Shown here piece by piece: positions 1-6,024 of a stretch of DNA of 7,478 nucleotides (positions are counted from its first letter, which is position 1; every line of letters begins with the position of its first letter). The translations under genes were made by a program, and so were the position numbers. The DNA is from CAILHX01 sp964511385 (GTDB taxonomy: Bacteria; Pseudomonadota; Gammaproteobacteria; Burkholderiales; Methylophilaceae). The notes under the pieces are model-generated. The model was not told the origin of the DNA. It ran no database searches and saw nothing but the letters and a program-made list of their open reading frames with translations. The DNA lies in NCBI GenBank assembly GCA_964511385.1, contig CAZEFE010000023.1, forward strand, positions 1 through 7,478. The letters are read 5' to 3'.

Positions 1-824
1 GCTATCCGCGCGTGGAATCCGGCATGCCGACGGTGTGCTCGGAATCCTGCGTCGGGCGCATCCGCTACAACGGCATCATGCTGTACGATGCCGACCGCAT
101 CGAGGAACTGGCCAGCATGGAGAACGAGCAGGATCTGTATGAAGCCCAGTGCAACATCTTCCTCGACCCGAATGATCCGGTGGTTATCGCCGCCGCCCGT
201 GCGGAAGGCATCAACGAAGACTGGATCGAAGCCGCCAGGAAATCGCCGATCTGGAAAATGGCGATGGAGTGGAAAATCGCCTTCCCCATGCACCCGGAAT
301 TCCGCACCCTACCCATGGTGTGGTACGTGCCGCCGCTCTCCCCGGTGCAGTCGCAGATCGACCAAGGCAACCTGCCGGTCGGCCCGGATGGCGCGATTCC
401 CATCTCCGGCACCATGCGCCTGCCGGTGCAGTACCTGGCCAACCTGCTGACAGCCGGCAAAACAGCGCCGATCGAAAGCGCGCTCAACCGCCTGATTGCC
501 ATGCGCAGCTACCAGCGCTCGGTACATGTGGAAGGCGTGGCCGATACGCGCGCGCTGCAAACCGCCGGCATCAGCGAGACCCAAGCCAAGGAAATGTACC
601 GCTACCTGGCCATTGCCAACTATGAAGACCGGTTTGTCATTCCTACCGGCCACACCGAGGAAACGCTGGACGACGCGTTCGGCTTCCAGGGCCAGAACGG
701 CTTTACCTTCGGCAACGATACTTCCGCCGGTGTTTCCAAGATCACCCTGTTCCCGCGCCGCCGCAAGGAAACGGTGGAACCGAAAGAACTGGCGCCATCC
801 GGCGACGAACCGAGGAGAGCATGA
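1..824 (+). CDS. narH: Respiratory nitrate reductase beta subunit NarH, C-terminal half (5' end outside window)
   Basis: NarH is the iron-sulfur electron-transfer subunit of the membrane-bound nitrate reductase NarGHI. It passes electrons from the NarI haems to the molybdenum subunit NarG on the cytoplasmic side. The frame is open from base 3 and reads YPRVESGMPTVCSESCVGR, the conserved NarH segment holding cysteines of the ferredoxin-like cluster domain, followed by the LYDADRIEE and FLDPNDP blocks. About 273 residues are visible of a family length near 500, so roughly the N-terminal half, with most cluster cysteines, lies upstream. The GTG at position 12 is an internal codon, not a start. 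The stop TGA (822-824) overlaps the narJ start, indicating translational coupling. A nitrite oxidoreductase beta subunit is a distant relative, but the following narJ and narI genes favour nitrate reductase. Confidence 0.95.
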   Translation, partial: YPRVESGMPTVCSESCVGRIRYNGIMLYDADRIEELASMENEQDLYEAQCNIFLDPNDPVVIAAARAEGINEDWIEAARKSPIWKMAMEWKIAFPMHPEFRTLPMVWYVPPLSPVQSQIDQGNLPVGPDGAIPISGTMRLPVQYLANLLTAGKTAPIESALNRLIAMRSYQRSVHVEGVADTRALQTAGISETQAKEMYRYLAIANYEDRFVIPTGHTEETLDDAFGFQGQNGFTFGNDTSAGVSKITLFPRRRKETVEPKELAPSGDEPRRA

Positions 825-1342
825 TGCGACTCTACAAAATACTGTCCGTGCTGCTGGAATACCCGGATCAGGAGTTGATAGACCACCTGCCGGAGCTGTA
901 CAGCGAAATCGACATCTGCCCGGACATGGACGATGCCGAGCGCGGGGCGATGCGGCGCTTCCTGGAACATTTGCAAAGCGTGCCGCTGACCATTTTGCAA
1001 GCCGACTACGTGCAGACTTTCGACCTCACCGCGGAGCACAGCCTGCACCTGACCCACCACCTGTTCGGCGACGACAAGAACCGCGGCCCGGCGCTGATTG
1101 ACCTGGGCGAACTGTACAAAGATTACGGCGTGGAAGTTGTCACCAATGAATTGCCGGATTACCTGCCGCTGATCCTGGAATTCGCCGCCTACCTGGACGA
1201 CGGCGAAGCCAGCGTATTCCTGGCCGATGCCAACAAGGTGCTGGGCGTACTGGCCGACAATCTGAACATAGCCGGCAGCCCTTATGCGGCGCTGCTTTCC
1301 ATCGTCAAGGGCCGGGCGACATTGACCCGCCTGGCGGCTTAA
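821..1342 (+). CDS. narJ: Nitrate reductase assembly chaperone NarJ
   Basis: NarJ is a cytoplasmic system-specific chaperone of the TorD/DmsD type. It binds apo-NarG, allows molybdenum cofactor insertion and helps the NarGH complex attach to NarI; it is not part of the final enzyme. The 173-residue protein has the family hallmarks LLEYPDQEL near the N-terminus, then YVQTFDLTAEHSLHLTHHLF and RGPALIDLGELYKDYG in the middle, and ELPDYLPLILEF further on. Length is normal for the short NarJ type. Two adjacent in-frame ATGs occur at 821 and 824. The Shine-Dalgarno GAGGAG (812-817) sits only 3 bases before the first but 6 before the second, so translation may really begin at 824. The gene overlaps the narH stop, and its own TAA is followed directly by the narI ribosome site. 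Confidence 0.95.
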   Translation: MMRLYKILSVLLEYPDQELIDHLPELYSEIDICPDMDDAERGAMRRFLEHLQSVPLTILQADYVQTFDLTAEHSLHLTHHLFGDDKNRGPALIDLGELYKDYGVEVVTNELPDYLPLILEFAAYLDDGEASVFLADANKVLGVLADNLNIAGSPYAALLSIVKGRATLTRLAA

Positions 1343-1352
1343 GGAGAACAAA

Positions 1353-2042
1353 ATGAACCTGCATAATTTTCTCTACGGTGTGTATCCCTATATTGCGCTG
1401 ACCGTGTTCCTGCTCGGCAGCATCCTGCGCTTCGACCGCGAGCAGTACACCTGGAAAAGCGACTCCAGCCAGTTGCTGTCCAAGACCAACATGCGCCTGG
1501 GCAGCAACCTGTTCCATGTCGGCATCATTGCCATTTTCTTCGGCCATGCCGTCGGCCTGCTGACGCCGCACAGCGTGTTCCGTGCGCTGGGGGTATCCGA
1601 CATGAACCACCAGATGATCGCCATCTGGGCGGGCACCATTTTCGGCGGCCTGTGCCTGGTGGGGGGCGCCTTGCTGTGGCTGCGCCGCATGTTCAACGCG
1701 CGCATCTCCGCCACCAGTCGCGGCACGGATAAATTCATCCTGACCTGGCTGCTGGTGACACTGCTGCTCGGGCTTTCCACCATCCCGGTGTCCATGGGCC
1801 ACGCCAATGCCGGCAATCCGGGCGTGATGATTGCGCTGGCGGAATGGGTGCAGAGCATCATTTACCTGCATCCCAACCCGGCGCTGCTGGAAGGGGTGGA
1901 CACCATCTTCAAAATCCACCTGTTCTTCGGCATGACGGTGTTCCTGGTGTTCCCGTTCACCCGCATGGTGCATGTGTGGAGCGCGCCGCTGCCTTACTTG
2001 GCGCGCCCCTACCAGATTGTGCGCAGCAAGCGCCCGCGGTGA
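1353..2042 (+). CDS. narI: Respiratory nitrate reductase gamma subunit NarI (cytochrome b)
   Basis: NarI is the five-helix inner-membrane subunit that oxidises quinol and carries two b-type haems feeding electrons to NarH. The 229-residue sequence is strongly hydrophobic with membrane segments at about 7-25, 52-72, 86-110, 128-147 and 184-203. Histidines that match the haem ligands by family spacing are H55 and H65 (ten apart in the second helix, context SNLFHVG...FGHAVG) and H189 and H207 (eighteen apart in the last helix, context IHLFFG...MVHVWS). The C-terminal PLPYLARPYQIVR is typical for the family. The start ATG has a strong AAGGAG at 1341-1346 with 6-base spacing, overlapping the narJ stop. 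The stop lies 7 bases before the carbonic anhydrase start. Confidence 0.96.
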   Translation: MNLHNFLYGVYPYIALTVFLLGSILRFDREQYTWKSDSSQLLSKTNMRLGSNLFHVGIIAIFFGHAVGLLTPHSVFRALGVSDMNHQMIAIWAGTIFGGLCLVGGALLWLRRMFNARISATSRGTDKFILTWLLVTLLLGLSTIPVSMGHANAGNPGVMIALAEWVQSIIYLHPNPALLEGVDTIFKIHLFFGMTVFLVFPFTRMVHVWSAPLPYLARPYQIVRSKRPR

Positions 2043-2049
2043 TGCGCCC

Positions 2050-2742
2050 ATGCGCGACGTTTCAAAATTCCTCAGCGGCTTCCGGCGCTTCCAGCATAAC
2101 TACCTGGGAGCGCGCCGCTCGTATTTCGACCGTCTGGTCAAGGAAGGGCAGCATCCCACGGCGCTCATCGTAGCCTGCTGCGACTCGCGTTGCGACCCCG
2201 CACTGCTGATGGATTGCGACCCGGGCGACATGTTTGTGGTACGCAATGTCGCCAACCTGGTGCCACCTTATCAGCAGGCCGGCGCTTTTGCCGCCACCAG
2301 TTCCGCCATCGCTTTTGCCGTGCACAACCTGGAAGTCGAGCACGTCATTGTCATGGGACATGCCCAGTGCGGCGGCATCCGCGCGCTGATGGACCACAAG
2401 CCGGTCGCATGTGATGAAGACCAGTTGATCGCCAAATGGCTGGGCATTGCCGAGGATGCGCGTCGGCAGACCCTGCACTCGCTGCCAGACAAATCACCGG
2501 AAACCCTGGCACAAGCCTGCGAACAGGCAGCCATCCTGATTTCCCTAGGCAACCTGATGTCCTACCCGTGGATCAGGAGCCGCGTGGAAGCGGGAACGTT
2601 GCTGTTGCTCGGCTGGTATTTCGACATGATTAACGGCGAGTTGCTGCAATACGAGCCTGATTCAGGAGAGTTCCGCGCACTGGTGTCCCATCAAGGCATC
2701 GGCCGCAGTACCGAACACTTGTGGTGGAAAGCGCCGGGATGA
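2050..2742 (+). CDS. can: Beta-class carbonic anhydrase
   Basis: This is a zinc enzyme interconverting CO2 and bicarbonate in the cytoplasm. The 230-residue protein carries the beta-class signature CxDSR at residues 43-47 (zinc Cys43 and the Asp45/Arg47 dyad) and HxxC at 104-107 (zinc ligands His104 and Cys107), with the typical DPGDMFVVRNVANLVPP stretch between them and LLLGWYFDMINGEL near the end. Length matches the family. The start at 2050 is chosen because the homologous N-terminus begins MRDVSKFLSGFRRF; longer readings into narI encode unrelated residues. Only a weak GGTGA precedes it, so coupling to narI termination is likely. Its place behind narGHJI suggests co-transcription, perhaps to balance bicarbonate or pH during anaerobic growth, but that role is inference. 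The gene symbol follows E. coli usage. Confidence 0.93.
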   Translation: MRDVSKFLSGFRRFQHNYLGARRSYFDRLVKEGQHPTALIVACCDSRCDPALLMDCDPGDMFVVRNVANLVPPYQQAGAFAATSSAIAFAVHNLEVEHVIVMGHAQCGGIRALMDHKPVACDEDQLIAKWLGIAEDARRQTLHSLPDKSPETLAQACEQAAILISLGNLMSYPWIRSRVEAGTLLLLGWYFDMINGELLQYEPDSGEFRALVSHQGIGRSTEHLWWKAPG

Positions 2743-2788
2743 CCTATGAGCGCCCACCTTTACCTTAAACCCCAATGGGAGAGTTTCC

Positions 2789-4081
2789 ATGAATAACTTA
2801 CGTTCCACCCTGACCCTGGTTTTGCTGGGTGCATGCCTGACCAGCGCCCACGCCGCCGACACCGTCGCACCTCCGGCATCATTGGCGGAAGCCATTACCG
2901 GCGGCAAGCTGCTGCTCAATTTCCGACCGCGGTATGAATATGTGGACCAGGATGGCAAAACCGACCAAGCCAATGCTTTCACCCTGCGCACGCTAGTAGG
3001 CTGGCAAACACTGGAATGGAATCATCTCTCCGCCAAAATCGAGCTGATCAACGTTGCCCGGCTTAACGACAACTATTTCGACAATGCCAGGGGCCTCGCC
3101 AACGCTGCCAAATCGGCGCAATACCCCACCGTCGCCGACCCCGACAACACCGACATCAACCAGCTATACCTGGATTTTTCCGGCCTTCCCGGTACCAAAA
3201 TCCGCCTGGGACGCCAATCGGTCAAGCTGGATAACGTGCGCTTCATCGGCAATGTGGAATTCCGCCAGGTGATGCAGGTATTCGACGGCGTGGCGCTGAC
3301 CAATACCAGCCTCCCGGATACTGAGCTGTACCTGGCTTATTTCGATCGGGTGAAACAGGTCTCCACCAAGTTGCGCCAGGACAATACCACCATCGCCCAC
3401 GCCGCATACAAGCTCACTCCCACCACGACGCTGACCGCATACGCCTATTTGTACGATCAGGAGCACGTGGCCGCCGCAGCGGATAACTCTACGCGCACCT
3501 TCGGCCTGCGCGCCGACGGCAGCCACAAGATCAACGACCAGTGGAAAGTGCTGTACACCGCCGAATACGCCAAACAGGACGATTACAAGGGTGGCAGCAG
3601 CCTGATCGACAACCACTACTACCGGATCGGCGGCGGTGCTGGTTATGGCAACTGGTTTGCCCGTGTGGATCAGGAATTGCTGTCCGGCAACAGTGGCGGC
3701 AAAGCCTTCCAGACACCGCTGGGGACCAACCACCTGTTCCAGGGCTGGGCAGACCTGTTCCTGACCACGCCGAATGAAGGGATACGCGACACCTTCATCA
3801 CCGCCGGCGGCAAACTGTTTGACGTGAACCTGCTCGCCGAATACCACTGGATAGATTCCGACCGGGATTTCCGGACCCCGGCAGGCGTACTCACTGGCAG
3901 CAGCTACGGCAAGGAGCTTGACCTTTCGGCCAGCTACAGTTACGGCAAGAATTGGACTGGAAAAGTGGAATACGCCAAATTCACGGAAGATGACAACTAC
4001 CTGGTTGCCGCCACCGGTGCCGCTACGGCGCGCAAACGCGACACCGATAAATTATGGCTGGTCGCGATCTATAACTTCTAG
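2789..4081 (+). CDS. Outer-membrane beta-barrel porin, alginate-export-like
   Basis: The 430-residue protein begins with a Sec signal peptide (MNNLRS, hydrophobic TLVLLGACL, probable cleavage after AHA near residue 22). It continues with many short alternating amphipathic strands rich in aromatic residues and ends in LWLVAIYNF, the C-terminal Phe being the usual assembly signal of outer-membrane barrels. The segments RPRYEYVDQDGKTDQANAFTLR and LGRQSVKLDNVRFIGNVEFR resemble the alginate-export / OprD-like barrel family common in betaproteobacteria. It probably forms a diffusion or substrate channel in the outer membrane; the substrate cannot be read from sequence. Its position between the nar genes and mobB hints at nitrate or nitrite passage, but this is only inference. 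GGGAG at 2777-2781, 7 bases upstream, supports the start. Confidence 0.8.
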   Translation: MNNLRSTLTLVLLGACLTSAHAADTVAPPASLAEAITGGKLLLNFRPRYEYVDQDGKTDQANAFTLRTLVGWQTLEWNHLSAKIELINVARLNDNYFDNARGLANAAKSAQYPTVADPDNTDINQLYLDFSGLPGTKIRLGRQSVKLDNVRFIGNVEFRQVMQVFDGVALTNTSLPDTELYLAYFDRVKQVSTKLRQDNTTIAHAAYKLTPTTTLTAYAYLYDQEHVAAAADNSTRTFGLRADGSHKINDQWKVLYTAEYAKQDDYKGGSSLIDNHYYRIGGGAGYGNWFARVDQELLSGNSGGKAFQTPLGTNHLFQGWADLFLTTPNEGIRDTFITAGGKLFDVNLLAEYHWIDSDRDFRTPAGVLTGSSYGKELDLSASYSYGKNWTGKVEYAKFTEDDNYLVAATGAATARKRDTDKLWLVAIYNF

Positions 4082-4103
4082 TTTTCAACCATAGGATCAA
4101 GCC

Positions 4104-4640
4104 ATGTCCCACATTCCCGTTATCGGCATATGCGCGCATTCCAGCGGTATGGGCAAAACCTCACTCCTGACGGCATTGCTGCCGATGTTGTCAGCCATGG
4201 GTTACCGTGTTTCCGTCATCAAACAGGCGCACGCCGAATTTGACCTGGACCGGCCGGGAAAGGATAGCTACCGCATGCGCGAAGCCGGCGCCGCCCAAGT
4301 GTTGCTGAGTTCACCCAACCGCTGGGCGTTGCTCACCGAGCATGCACTGAATGATGAAGATTCGCGCCTGCTGGAGTTGGTCGGCCATCTCGACCCGGAC
4401 CAGTGCGACCTGGTGCTGGTGGAAGGGTTCAGGAAAGCCTGCATCCCCAAGATCGAAGTGTTTCGCGCCGGTTGCGGCCTGATCCCCTTGGCGCATCACG
4501 ACCGCAACATCCTGGCGGTCGCCAGTGACGTTGATCTGCTGCCCCGCCTGCCGCTGCTCAATCTGAACAACCCGCAGCAAGTTGCCGGCTTTATTGCGGA
4601 CTGGCTCAAGTTGTCACTAATAAAAGATCGTGAGACATAA
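4104..4640 (+). CDS. mobB: Molybdopterin-guanine dinucleotide biosynthesis adaptor protein MobB
   Basis: MobB is a small cytoplasmic GTP-binding P-loop protein that works with MobA in converting molybdopterin to the guanine dinucleotide form used by NarG-type enzymes. The sequence has the Walker A region GICAHSSGMGKTSLLTALLP (residues 7-26), then FDLDRPGKDSYRMREAGA and DLVLVEGFRKACIPKIEVFR, all characteristic of MobB. Its 178 residues fit the family. AGGA at 4093-4096 supports the start. The 3' end is altered: from base 4612 on, the codons for the last eight or nine residues (ending KDRET) and the TAA stop lie inside the left end of a Tn7-like element. Reconstruction of the empty site predicts an original product of about 184 residues whose reading frame ran tail-to-tail into lipA. 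The conserved domain is unaffected, so the protein is probably still functional. Confidence 0.93.
   Translation: MSHIPVIGICAHSSGMGKTSLLTALLPMLSAMGYRVSVIKQAHAEFDLDRPGKDSYRMREAGAAQVLLSSPNRWALLTEHALNDEDSRLLELVGHLDPDQCDLVLVEGFRKACIPKIEVFRAGCGLIPLAHHDRNILAVASDVDLLPRLPLLNLNNPQQVAGFIADWLKLSLIKDRET
4607..4611 (+). repeat. Target-site duplication, left copy (CAAGT)
   Basis: CAAGT directly precedes the TGT left terminus of the Tn7-like element and is repeated exactly at 6025-6029 directly after the ACA right terminus. Five bases is the duplication length made by Tn7-family transposition. Deleting the element plus one copy restores a sensible lipA stop codon. Confidence 0.88.
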
Positions 4641-4653
4641 CACAAGTTTTTGA
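4612..4653 (+). repeat. Left terminal inverted repeat of the Tn7-like element
   Basis: Read rightward from TGT, this end matches the right end read leftward at 28 of 42 aligned positions with one single-base gap. The best block is TGAGACATAACACAAG (4631-4646), against TGAGACTTTATATAAG at the right end, followed by AAGTT and TGA shared in register. The AAAAG at 4622-4626 and ACACAAG at 4640-4646 correspond to the ATAAG-type repeats of the right end and are probable transposase (TnsB) binding sites. The end also encodes the new C-terminus and stop of mobB. Confidence 0.8.
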
Positions 4654-4719
4654 TTCATTTTTTATACCTCTCTAAGACATTATCCATACAAGGAGTTAAC
4701 ACAAAATAACCTTAATCGA

Positions 4720-5946
4720 TTAGTATTTGATCCAGGTTAATAACCTTGCTCGGAGCATGCCATGCCCGTCAGGAAGATTCCCAAAAATTATCTGGTGGTT
4801 ACCGGTTCCTTCGCCAGCCGGAAGAATGGCCGCATGCTGGGTTTCGAGTCCCTGCTCGAACGCGATTACATGATTCTGCTGGACTTCGACGACGACGTCG
4901 AGCGCTTCGAAGAACAGCCAGTCAGCATCCCCTTCAAGAGAGGCGTCAAGCCTTACGTCCCGGATATTCTTACCATCCTTTAAATTGTCGAAGCCATATG
5001 GTGTTGGCAGTTTCTTTCCCTGGCGCATGACGCTAAAGTTGTGGGCTAAATCGAATTCCTCGCACCTTGCTGGCCAGTCCTTCATAATTATTGAGGCCAG
5101 TGCCATGATGACGTTGAGTTCCATCGGACTTCTTTCTTCCAGCCGGCGATAATTCTGTGTGATCATGCTTGTTGCGATGTCAATTTCTTGAGGTATTTCG
5201 TGTCGATATCGCTGGATTATCCAATCAGCATACTTTGAATGAGAGCATAAGCTCATCGTCCTACGTAGTTCACTTAAGTATTCCAAAGCTCTGACATGTC
5301 CATGTCCCGGAATGGCAAAAGAATCGAAATTAATTCCCTCGTGAAGCATTTTTTGTAGTGCGATCGTGCATTCATTTATCGATTTGGCGTTCGCCTCTGC
5401 GGGTGAGTGACGAATATCGAATCCACAATATTTACAGATGGTAATCGTGCTTGTTCCGAAGGCAAGATGTGATGAGTCGATATATTGAAATGGCTTCTGG
5501 CACTGAGGGCAAAATTGTCTAAGCACTATGCTGTGAGAAGTGCAGACCGGGTAAAAAGCGAAGCGCCAAGACTTTCTGAAGTATGGCTCCTCATCTAAAC
5601 ACTGAGGGCAGAAATTTAGCCCCGGACTTAGTGCTTGTCGCTTGTATTTGGTCGGTACGACCCAAGAAATAGGAATGGAGTGAAAATCGCCGAATACGTA
5701 TCTGTATTCAGATAAAAGCGAGGTCCCGCGAATTCGATCTATTTCGATTCCAGTACCCTCTGAAAGGGTTTGGATGATGTCCTCGCCTTCGCGGTAATCG
5801 ATATCTATTAGGTGTCTGGGATTTGCATTCAGTGCGACCTTGCAGAAGGTCGAGATTTTCATCTGGTTTTCGTGGGCAATTCTAGTGATCCAGGACGATA
5901 AAACCTCGTCATTGCGTGGGTGGGGATGAATTGCCCATAAGGTCAT
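4720..5946 (-). CDS. tniQ: TniQ/TnsD-family target-selection protein, 3'-truncated with antisense-tnsA tail
   Basis: TniQ/TnsD proteins bind the target DNA, or a guide complex, and recruit the TnsC ATPase and transposase. The N-terminus WAIHPHPRNDEVLSSWITRIA is typical TniQ. A zinc-finger domain follows: C113-x2-C116 (FCPQCLDEEPYFRKSWRF), C135/H138 (YPVCTSH), C146-x2-C149 (FCPQCQ), and a further pair C171/C174 (CKYC). Family-like sequence runs to about residue 322. The remaining roughly 86 residues are simply the reverse strand of the tnsA fragment and its upstream region, so the frame stays open by chance across the deletion joint. The real C-terminal domain is missing. Codon use is AT-rich compared with neighbouring host genes. 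ATG lies 78 bp from the right end of the element. The protein may be expressed, but without tnsB and tnsC it has no partner here. Confidence 0.85.
   Translation of the reverse strand: MTLWAIHPHPRNDEVLSSWITRIAHENQMKISTFCKVALNANPRHLIDIDYREGEDIIQTLSEGTGIEIDRIRGTSLLSEYRYVFGDFHSIPISWVVPTKYKRQALSPGLNFCPQCLDEEPYFRKSWRFAFYPVCTSHSIVLRQFCPQCQKPFQYIDSSHLAFGTSTITICKYCGFDIRHSPAEANAKSINECTIALQKMLHEGINFDSFAIPGHGHVRALEYLSELRRTMSLCSHSKYADWIIQRYRHEIPQEIDIATSMITQNYRRLEERSPMELNVIMALASIIMKDWPARCEEFDLAHNFSVMRQGKKLPTPYGFDNLKDGKNIRDVRLDASLEGDADWLFFEALDVVVEVQQNHVIAFEQGLETQHAAILPAGEGTGNHQIIFGNLPDGHGMLRARLLTWIKY
4762..4983 (+). pseudogene. tnsA: TnsA-type transposon endonuclease, N-terminal fragment
   Basis: TnsA cuts the 5' ends of the transposon and works with the TnsB transposase. 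Only 73 codons remain of a gene usually over 200 codons long. The fragment shows the family core GFESLLERDYMILLDF (residues 27-42), then FEEQPVSIP (49-57) and YVPDIL (65-70). Glu33 and Asp68 align with the first two acidic catalytic residues of TnsA nucleases (Glu63 and Asp114 in Tn7 TnsA); the downstream lysine of the active site is lost. Frame ends in TAA just after the Asp motif, where tniQ sequence begins on the other strand. GGAG at 4752-4755, 6 bases before ATG, supports the start. The gene begins 150 bp inside the left end and reads inward, as tnsA does in Tn7. It is almost certainly inactive. Confidence 0.88.
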
Positions 5947-5958
5947 GGCTGGCTAAAT

Positions 5959-6015
5959 TGACTTAATGTTATGTATAGCTCTCATTAACTTATATAAAGT
6001 CTCATTTACTTATGT
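5959..6015 (-). repeat. Three tandem 20-21 bp repeats, probable TnsB binding sites
   Basis: On the minus strand, ACATAAGTAAATGAGAC (6015-5999), ATATAAGTTAATGAGAG (5995-5979) and the more diverged ACATAACATTAAGTCA (5974-5959) follow each other at 20 and 21 bp intervals. Closely packed repeats of about this size at one end, with looser copies at the other, are how TnsB binding sites are arranged in Tn7. They occupy the stretch just upstream of tniQ, so transposase binding here could also repress its promoter, as at the tnsA end of Tn7. Function is inferred from position and spacing. Confidence 0.6.
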
Positions 6016-6024
6016 GTATTCACA
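5982..6024 (-). repeat. Right terminal inverted repeat of the Tn7-like element
   Basis: Read leftward from the terminus this is TGTGAATACACATAAG and onward, matching the left end with the same TGAGAC...AAGTT...TGA blocks. It includes two of three tandem copies of an ATAAG-containing repeat. The stop codon and last residues of the present lipA frame lie within it. Confidence 0.8.

Larger units (their letters stand above)
4612..6024. mobile_element. Internally deleted Tn7-like transposon remnant with intact ends
   Basis: The 1413-bp block begins TGTCACTA and ends TATTCACA (TGTGAATA read from the right), is bounded by a perfect 5-bp direct repeat CAAGT, and carries imperfect inverted repeats at both ends. 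TGT/ACA termini and 5-bp duplications are hallmarks of Tn7-like heteromeric transposases. Its contents agree: the 5' part of a tnsA gene reads inward from the left end and a tniQ/tnsD-type gene reads inward from the right end. The transposase core (tnsB, tnsC), the rest of tnsA, the end of tniQ and any cargo are missing, so the element cannot move by itself; its ends could in principle still be used by a complete relative. It is AT-richer than the host genes around it. The boundaries are read directly; the deletion history is inferred. Confidence 0.9.

Noticed and set aside
1..824. Possible nitrite oxidoreductase (NxrB) rather than nitrate reductase NarH
   Set aside because: The following genes encode clear NarJ and a five-helix NarI with the expected haem histidine spacing, the standard nitrate reductase arrangement. 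narG itself is not in view, so this is a strong preference rather than proof.
1972..2049. A longer carbonic anhydrase starting inside narI
   Set aside because: The extra 26 residues are the out-of-frame translation of the NarI C-terminus and show no carbonic anhydrase similarity; MRDVSKF at 2050 is the natural start.
4720..4983. The C-terminal ~86 residues of the TniQ frame as a genuine protein domain
   Set aside because: They are the reverse strand of a recognisable tnsA fragment and its leader; the tnsA reading carries conserved motifs, the antisense does not.
4612..6024. A CRISPR-associated transposon
   Set aside because: There are no cas genes, no CRISPR repeats and no guide-like sequence in the window; a TniQ protein alone does not indicate one. 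The intact parent cannot be judged.
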